In this document: one piece after another, positions 59,439 to 64,000 of the stretch | Layout: the number at the start of each line of letters is the position of its first letter | Position numbering within the stretch: the stretch's first letter is position 1 | DNA from: Desulfobulbaceae bacterium | Lineage (GTDB): Bacteria > Desulfobacterota > Desulfobulbia > Desulfobulbales > Desulfocapsaceae | NCBI GenBank assembly: GCA_009773475.1 | Contig: WSXV01000001.1 | Coordinates: 1-64,000 of the forward strand | Direction of reading: 5' to 3' | DNA: 64,000 nucleotides | The notes under the pieces: generated by a model | The model's database searches: none | What the model was told of the DNA's origin: nothing | The model's input: only the letters and a program-made list of their open reading frames with translations | Program-made: the position numbers and the translations under genes

Positions 59439-60649
59439 TGGGAACGACGAACAAGGAGTTGGCTGTACGAAGTGATCAGGTTTTTATCGGGACGTATACC
59501 CGCTATCCAGCGGCCATGGTCAAAGGAGCCGGCTGTCGGCTCACCGATGCGGAGGGAAAAGAGTATCTGGATTTTCTTGCTGGAATTGCGGTCTGTGGTC
59601 TAGGTCACTGTCATCCGGCGGTGACGGCGGCGATCTGTGAGCAGGCCAGCAAGCTGGTGCACGTGTCCAATCTTTATTATACCGAGCCTCAGACCGAGCT
59701 TGCGGAGCTTTTGACTGCGCATTGCTTCGCCGACAAGGTCTTCCTTGCCAACAGCGGTGCCGAGGCCAATGAGGCGGCGATCAAACTTGCCCGCATCTGT
59801 TCCGGAGAAGATCGCTACGAGGTCATCTCCCTGGCCGGTTCTTTTCATGGCCGGACCCTGGCCACCATTGCCGCTACCGGTCAGGCCAAATTCCAAAAGG
59901 GGTTTGAGCCCATGCCAGAGGGCTTCGCCCATGCCCCTTTCGGGGATCTGGTTGCCCTCAAATCGATGATCACCGATCAGACCTGCGCCATTCTCTGCGA
60001 GCCTCTGCAGGGAGAGGGAGGGGTGCGTCCCCTGGACCTTGCGTATCTGCAGGGTTTGCGACGTCTCTGTGATAAGTATAACCTGCTTCTGATCTTTGAT
60101 GAGATTCAGACCGGTATGGGGCGCACTGGTACCCTCTTTGCCCATGAGCAGATGGGGGTGACCCCGGATATCATGACTTTGGCCAAGGCCCTGGGCAATG
60201 GTCTGCCCATTGGGGCTCTGCTCACCACCAAAAGGATTGCCGCCGCCTTTGCGCCCGGCACCCATGCCTCCACCTTTGGCGGGAATCCCGTGGCTGCCGC
60301 TGCCGCCGTTGCCACCATGAAGGTGATGCTGGCCGACGGATTTCTTGCCGAGGTGCGGGAAAAAGGGAATTATCTGCACGCCCAGTTGCAGACTCTGGTG
60401 GCCCGTTTTCCTACGCTTGCGCTTAATGCTCGAGGATTGGGACTGATTCAGGGGCTGTTGCTGACCGAAGCCGGGGTGCAGCAGGGGGGCGCCATCGTTA
60501 ACCGGATGTTTGCAAAGGGGTGCCTGATTAATTTTGCCGGGGGCGTGGCGCTGCGTTTTGTGCCGCCGCTTATTGTCAGCTGCGAGGAGATTGACCAGAT
60601 GATAGGTCTGCTGGCTGAGGTTCTAGCTGAGGTCGCAGGGGAGATTTAA
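59438..60649 (+). CDS. argD: Acetylornithine aminotransferase
   Basis: FLANSGAEANEAAIKLAR, LLIFDEIQTGMGRTG, THASTFGGNPVAAAAA. Confidence 0.95.
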   Translation: MGTTNKELAVRSDQVFIGTYTRYPAAMVKGAGCRLTDAEGKEYLDFLAGIAVCGLGHCHPAVTAAICEQASKLVHVSNLYYTEPQTELAELLTAHCFADKVFLANSGAEANEAAIKLARICSGEDRYEVISLAGSFHGRTLATIAATGQAKFQKGFEPMPEGFAHAPFGDLVALKSMITDQTCAILCEPLQGEGGVRPLDLAYLQGLRRLCDKYNLLLIFDEIQTGMGRTGTLFAHEQMGVTPDIMTLAKALGNGLPIGALLTTKRIAAAFAPGTHASTFGGNPVAAAAAVATMKVMLADGFLAEVREKGNYLHAQLQTLVARFPTLALNARGLGLIQGLLLTEAGVQQGGAIVNRMFAKGCLINFAGGVALRFVPPLIVSCEEIDQMIGLLAEVLAEVAGEI

Positions 60650-60748
60650 TAAAAAAGGACACAGACCCTGATGAGTAGGGAGCCATGACCCCATGGTTTG
60701 GCCAGATGGCACGGGGAATTGCCAGGCACTATACCGAGATTGGCCGGA

Positions 60749-60856
60749 GACGCCGCACCGAGAAACAGCGGAACAGATTGCTGTTTCTCGGATGCGGCAT
60801 AAGAGGCCGTAAATGAATCAGGCAAGAAAATGACCTTGCCTGATTCATAACGGACT
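60749..60856. repeat. 108-bp double-hairpin repeat, copy 1
   Basis: CCGAGAAACAGC...GCTGTTTCTCGG and ATGAATCAGGCAAG...CTTGCCTGATTCAT hairpins; ~95% identical to copy 2. Confidence 0.92.
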
Positions 60857-60889
60857 TCCTAAATGCTCTTGAGCAGATGTATTTTGCTG

Positions 60890-60997
60890 GACGCCACACC
60901 GAGAAACAGCGGAACAGATTGCTGTTTCTCGGTGGCGGCATAAGAGGCCGTAAATGAAACAGGCAAGAAAATGACCTTGCCTGTTTCATAACGGACT
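60890..60997. repeat. 108-bp double-hairpin repeat, copy 2
   Basis: CCGAGAAACAGC...GCTGTTTCTCGG and ATGAAACAGGCAAG...CTTGCCTGTTTCAT hairpins. Confidence 0.92.
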
Positions 60998-61218
60998 CTA
61001 AATTCTTTGCAAATAGTCTTTTTTTTTTGTAGATATTGTCTTTTCCCCGATCAGTTTTTCTTCAAAGATGAACCATCCTGTTGAAAGTAGTGCTGGAGAG
61101 GGACGCGGAGAAGAAAAATGCTGCAGAGTTTCTGAGCACTGAGAAAGAGCGTTGGGCTTGGGGTTAGAGTGAATTTGGCAGGGAGTTTTTTTCCTGCCTG
61201 AGACAGAGACGGATCTCC

Positions 61219-62133
61219 ATGTTAAGGCATTTGCGAGCAATAGAAGATTGTACCAGGGAAGAACTGGATGGTTTCATCGAGCGCGCCCTGGAACTGAAAA
61301 AAGAACATAAGGCCGGCGTTCGCCATAGTCAGCTTGCCGGCAAGACCATCGGCCTGATTTTTGAAAAACCTTCCACCCGGACCAGGGTGTCCTTTGAGTC
61401 AGCCATGTATGGCCTGGGCGGCCAGGTGATTTTTCTTTCCGGCCGTGACACCCAGTTGGCCCGTTCCGAGCCTCTGAAGGATATGGCCCGGGTCATGGCC
61501 CGCTATGTGGACGGTATGGTGGTGCGAACCTTTGGTCAGGAAGTGGTGGAGGAGTTGGCCCGCTATTCATCGGTGCCGGTGATCAACGCCCTGACCGATC
61601 TCCATCATCCCTGCCAGATCATGAGTGACCTGATGACCGTGATTGAGAAGAAAGGGCCCTTGGAGAACCTGAAGATTGCCTGGGTGGGTGATGGCAATAA
61701 TGTCGCCAACTCGTGGATTCAGGCCGCAGAAATCTTGGGTTTTGAGCTGATTCTGGCCTGTCCGGAAGGCTACGATCCCAATCCTGAAATCCTCAAAAAA
61801 GGGCGCAGTAATGGGGCTAAACCCATTGTTCTGGTGCGCAGTCCTGAGCAGGCCGTGGCCGAGGCCGATGTCATCAATGTCGATGTGTGGACCTCCATGG
61901 GTCAGGAAGGGGAAGAAGGCAGGCGTCTGGCGGTCTTTCGCGGCTTTCAGATGAATGATGCCCTGCTTGCCCACGCCCCGGATGCGGCCATAGTCATGCA
62001 CTGCCTGCCAGCCCATCGCGGGGAAGAGATAACAGAAGAAGTCCTGGAGTCAGAGCGGTGTGTTGCCTTTGATCAGGCGGAAAACAAGATGCATATGCAT
62101 AAGGCGATTCTTGAAAAATTGATCGGAGGTTGA
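61219..62133 (+). CDS. argF: Ornithine carbamoyltransferase
   Basis: [40 protein letters not shown]. Confidence 0.95.
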   Translation: MLRHLRAIEDCTREELDGFIERALELKKEHKAGVRHSQLAGKTIGLIFEKPSTRTRVSFESAMYGLGGQVIFLSGRDTQLARSEPLKDMARVMARYVDGMVVRTFGQEVVEELARYSSVPVINALTDLHHPCQIMSDLMTVIEKKGPLENLKIAWVGDGNNVANSWIQAAEILGFELILACPEGYDPNPEILKKGRSNGAKPIVLVRSPEQAVAEADVINVDVWTSMGQEGEEGRRLAVFRGFQMNDALLAHAPDAAIVMHCLPAHRGEEITEEVLESERCVAFDQAENKMHMHKAILEKLIGG

Positions 62134-62135
62134 AG

Positions 62136-63335
62136 ATGGCGGATGTGAAAAAAATTGTGCTGGCATATTCCGGCGGGCTTGACACCTCGGTTATCTTAAA
62201 ATGGCTGGCGCAGGAATATCAGTGCCCCATAGTGGCCTATGCCGCTGATGTCGGTCAGGAAGAGGATTGGGACGCAGTGCGGGCCAAGGGCTTAGCTACC
62301 GGTGCGGATAAGGTCATAATCTCTGATCTGCGAAAAGAGTTCGTTGAAGAGTATATCTTTCCCGCCTTCAGATCCAACGCCATCTATGAGGGCTCGTATC
62401 TTCTCGGGACCTCCCTGGCTCGGCCGATCATTGCCAAAGAGCAGGTGCGGATAGCCCATGCCGAGGGTGCAGACGCGGTCAGTCATGGGGCCACCGGTAA
62501 GGGTAATGATCAGGTGCGATTCGAACTGGCCTATCTGGGCATTGATCCGAGCTTGACCATCATTGCCCCCTGGCGGATCTGGGATTTGAACTCACGCAAA
62601 AAACTGGTGGAGTATGCCAAGGAGCATAACATCCCGGTGCCGGTGACCAAGGAAAAACCTTACAGCTCCGACGAGAACCTGCTGCACATCAGCTTTGAGG
62701 GAGGCATCCTGGAAGACCCATGGAACGAGCCGGATCCGTCTATGTTCAAGCTGTCGGTGTCGCCGGAAATGGCGCCGGATGTCCCTACGTATCTGGAGAT
62801 TGAGTTTGTGCACGGTGATCCCGTGGCCCTCGACGGGGTGCGGATGGAGGCGCTGCCATTGTTCATGAAGCTGAACGCCCTGGGCGGAGCCAATGGCATC
62901 GGTCGTCTGGATCTGGTGGAAAACCGCTTTGTCGGGATGAAGTCCCATGGCGTGTATGAAACCCCGGGTGGTACCATCCTGCGTACGGCGCATCGTGATT
63001 TGGAGACCATCACCATGGATCGTGAGGTCATGCGAATCCGTGATTCTCTGGTGGCCCGGTATGCTGAGTTGATCTATAACGGCTTCTGGTTCTCGCCCGA
63101 GCGCGAACTCTTGCAGACTACCATGGATACCAGCCAGAAGACGGTGAACGGCACTGTCCGGCTGAAGCTCTATAAGGGCAACTGTACCCCGGTGGGCCGG
63201 AAGTCCGACCAGTCACTGTATCAGGAGAGTTTCGCCACCTTTGAGGAAGATAAGGTCTATAATCAGGCCGATGCCGGCGGTTTTATCCGTCTCAACGGCT
63301 TGCGCCTGCGCATGGCTGCGATGCAGAGAAAATAA
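62136..63335 (+). CDS. argG: Argininosuccinate synthase
   Basis: [33 protein letters not shown]. Confidence 0.96.
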   Translation: MADVKKIVLAYSGGLDTSVILKWLAQEYQCPIVAYAADVGQEEDWDAVRAKGLATGADKVIISDLRKEFVEEYIFPAFRSNAIYEGSYLLGTSLARPIIAKEQVRIAHAEGADAVSHGATGKGNDQVRFELAYLGIDPSLTIIAPWRIWDLNSRKKLVEYAKEHNIPVPVTKEKPYSSDENLLHISFEGGILEDPWNEPDPSMFKLSVSPEMAPDVPTYLEIEFVHGDPVALDGVRMEALPLFMKLNALGGANGIGRLDLVENRFVGMKSHGVYETPGGTILRTAHRDLETITMDREVMRIRDSLVARYAELIYNGFWFSPERELLQTTMDTSQKTVNGTVRLKLYKGNCTPVGRKSDQSLYQESFATFEEDKVYNQADAGGFIRLNGLRLRMAAMQRK

Positions 63336-63354
63336 CAGTTTTGAGTGATTTTTT

Positions 63355-64000
63355 ATGAGCACAGACCAAAAAGGTGGATCAGAGAAACTGTGGGGCGGAC
63401 GATTTAAAGGGGCAACAGCCGCCTCGGTGGAGGCCTTTACCGCCTCCATTCAATATGATTCCCGTCTCTATAAGTACGACATTGCCGGCAGCCGGGCGCA
63501 TGCGACCATGCTGGCCAGTCATGGATTGTTGTCGCGGGAGGAACTGGAGGCCATTCTTGGCGGGCTTGCCGCCATTGAGGCCGAGATTGAGACCGGCACC
63601 TTCACCTTCCGACAGGAGCTGGAAGATATTCATATGAATATCGAAAAGTCCCTGGTGGAGCGCATCGGCCCCGCCGGGGCAAGACTGCACAGTGCCCGCA
63701 GCCGCAATGATCAGGTTGCCCTTGATCTGCGTCTCTATCTGCGCGATGAGTGTGATCGACTCATGGATTTGCTTGACGCAGTGCGTCGAGCCTTTGTTAT
63801 CCTGGCCCGCAAATACTTAGGTGCGGTGATGCCCGGCTACACCCACATGCAGCGGGCCCAGCCGGTACTCATTTCCCATCATCTGCTCGCCTATTATGAG
63901 ATGTTCGGCCGCGACCTGGAACGTCTGGCTGATTGCCGAAAACGTATCAATGTCATGCCATTAGGCGCTGCCGCCCTAGCCGGAACCGGCCTGCCCATTG
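63355..64000 (+). CDS. argH: Argininosuccinate lyase (3' truncated by window end)
   Basis: [74 protein letters not shown]. Confidence 0.94.
   Translation, partial: MSTDQKGGSEKLWGGRFKGATAASVEAFTASIQYDSRLYKYDIAGSRAHATMLASHGLLSREELEAILGGLAAIEAEIETGTFTFRQELEDIHMNIEKSLVERIGPAGARLHSARSRNDQVALDLRLYLRDECDRLMDLLDAVRRAFVILARKYLGAVMPGYTHMQRAQPVLISHHLLAYYEMFGRDLERLADCRKRINVMPLGAAALAGTGLPI

Noticed and set aside
60729-60989. Minus-strand 86-aa ORF with internal repeat
   Set aside because: Internal repetition is just translation of the two 108-bp hairpin repeats.
60749-60997. CRISPR array
   Set aside because: Only two 108-bp repeats with one 33-bp spacer and no cas genes; no CRISPR-like array seen anywhere in the window.

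Overview
The window reads as a chromosomal segment of an anaerobic, probably sulfate-reducing Desulfobacterota-type bacterium; this taxonomy is inferred from gene content only. In order it holds: an IS4-family insertion sequence flanked by a diverged direct duplication; a lactate-to-acetate catabolic region (GlcD/GlcF-like dehydrogenase, GntR regulator, LldP permease, LutC, fused LutB-LutA, pta, ackA); a cluster of probable selenoproteins; a heme-sensor kinase/sigma54 regulator pair beside nrfHA; a cobalamin riboswitch in front of nrdDG; tRNA-Arg; a SNF2 helicase; a PpiD-like PPIase; purL; an ArsA-like ATPase; thiD/thiE; a CooA-like regulator with cooS; nhaA; pyrF; rpoN/lptB/lptA; an exopolysaccharide synthase/deacetylase fusion; and argBDFGH (argH truncated by the window end). 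The main find is the ~4.2 kb cluster at 16898-21078. It contains five in-frame TGA codons in four genes that ordinary gene calling splits or truncates. Each TGA is followed 18-24 nt later by a hairpin with G as the second apical-loop base, as expected for bacterial SECIS elements. The genes are a winged-helix-like protein (1 TGA), a rhodanese-CcdA/DsbD-thioredoxin fusion (2 TGAs at the rhodanese catalytic loop), and two tandem thioredoxin-like paralogs (1 TGA each), bracketed by an ArsR regulator and a TVP38-type membrane protein. Other notable signals are a CooA-type palindrome upstream of cooS, a B12 riboswitch on a B12-independent RNR operon, a coiled-coil insertion in LldP, and a 108-bp duplicated double-hairpin repeat with a compensatory base change in the arg cluster.
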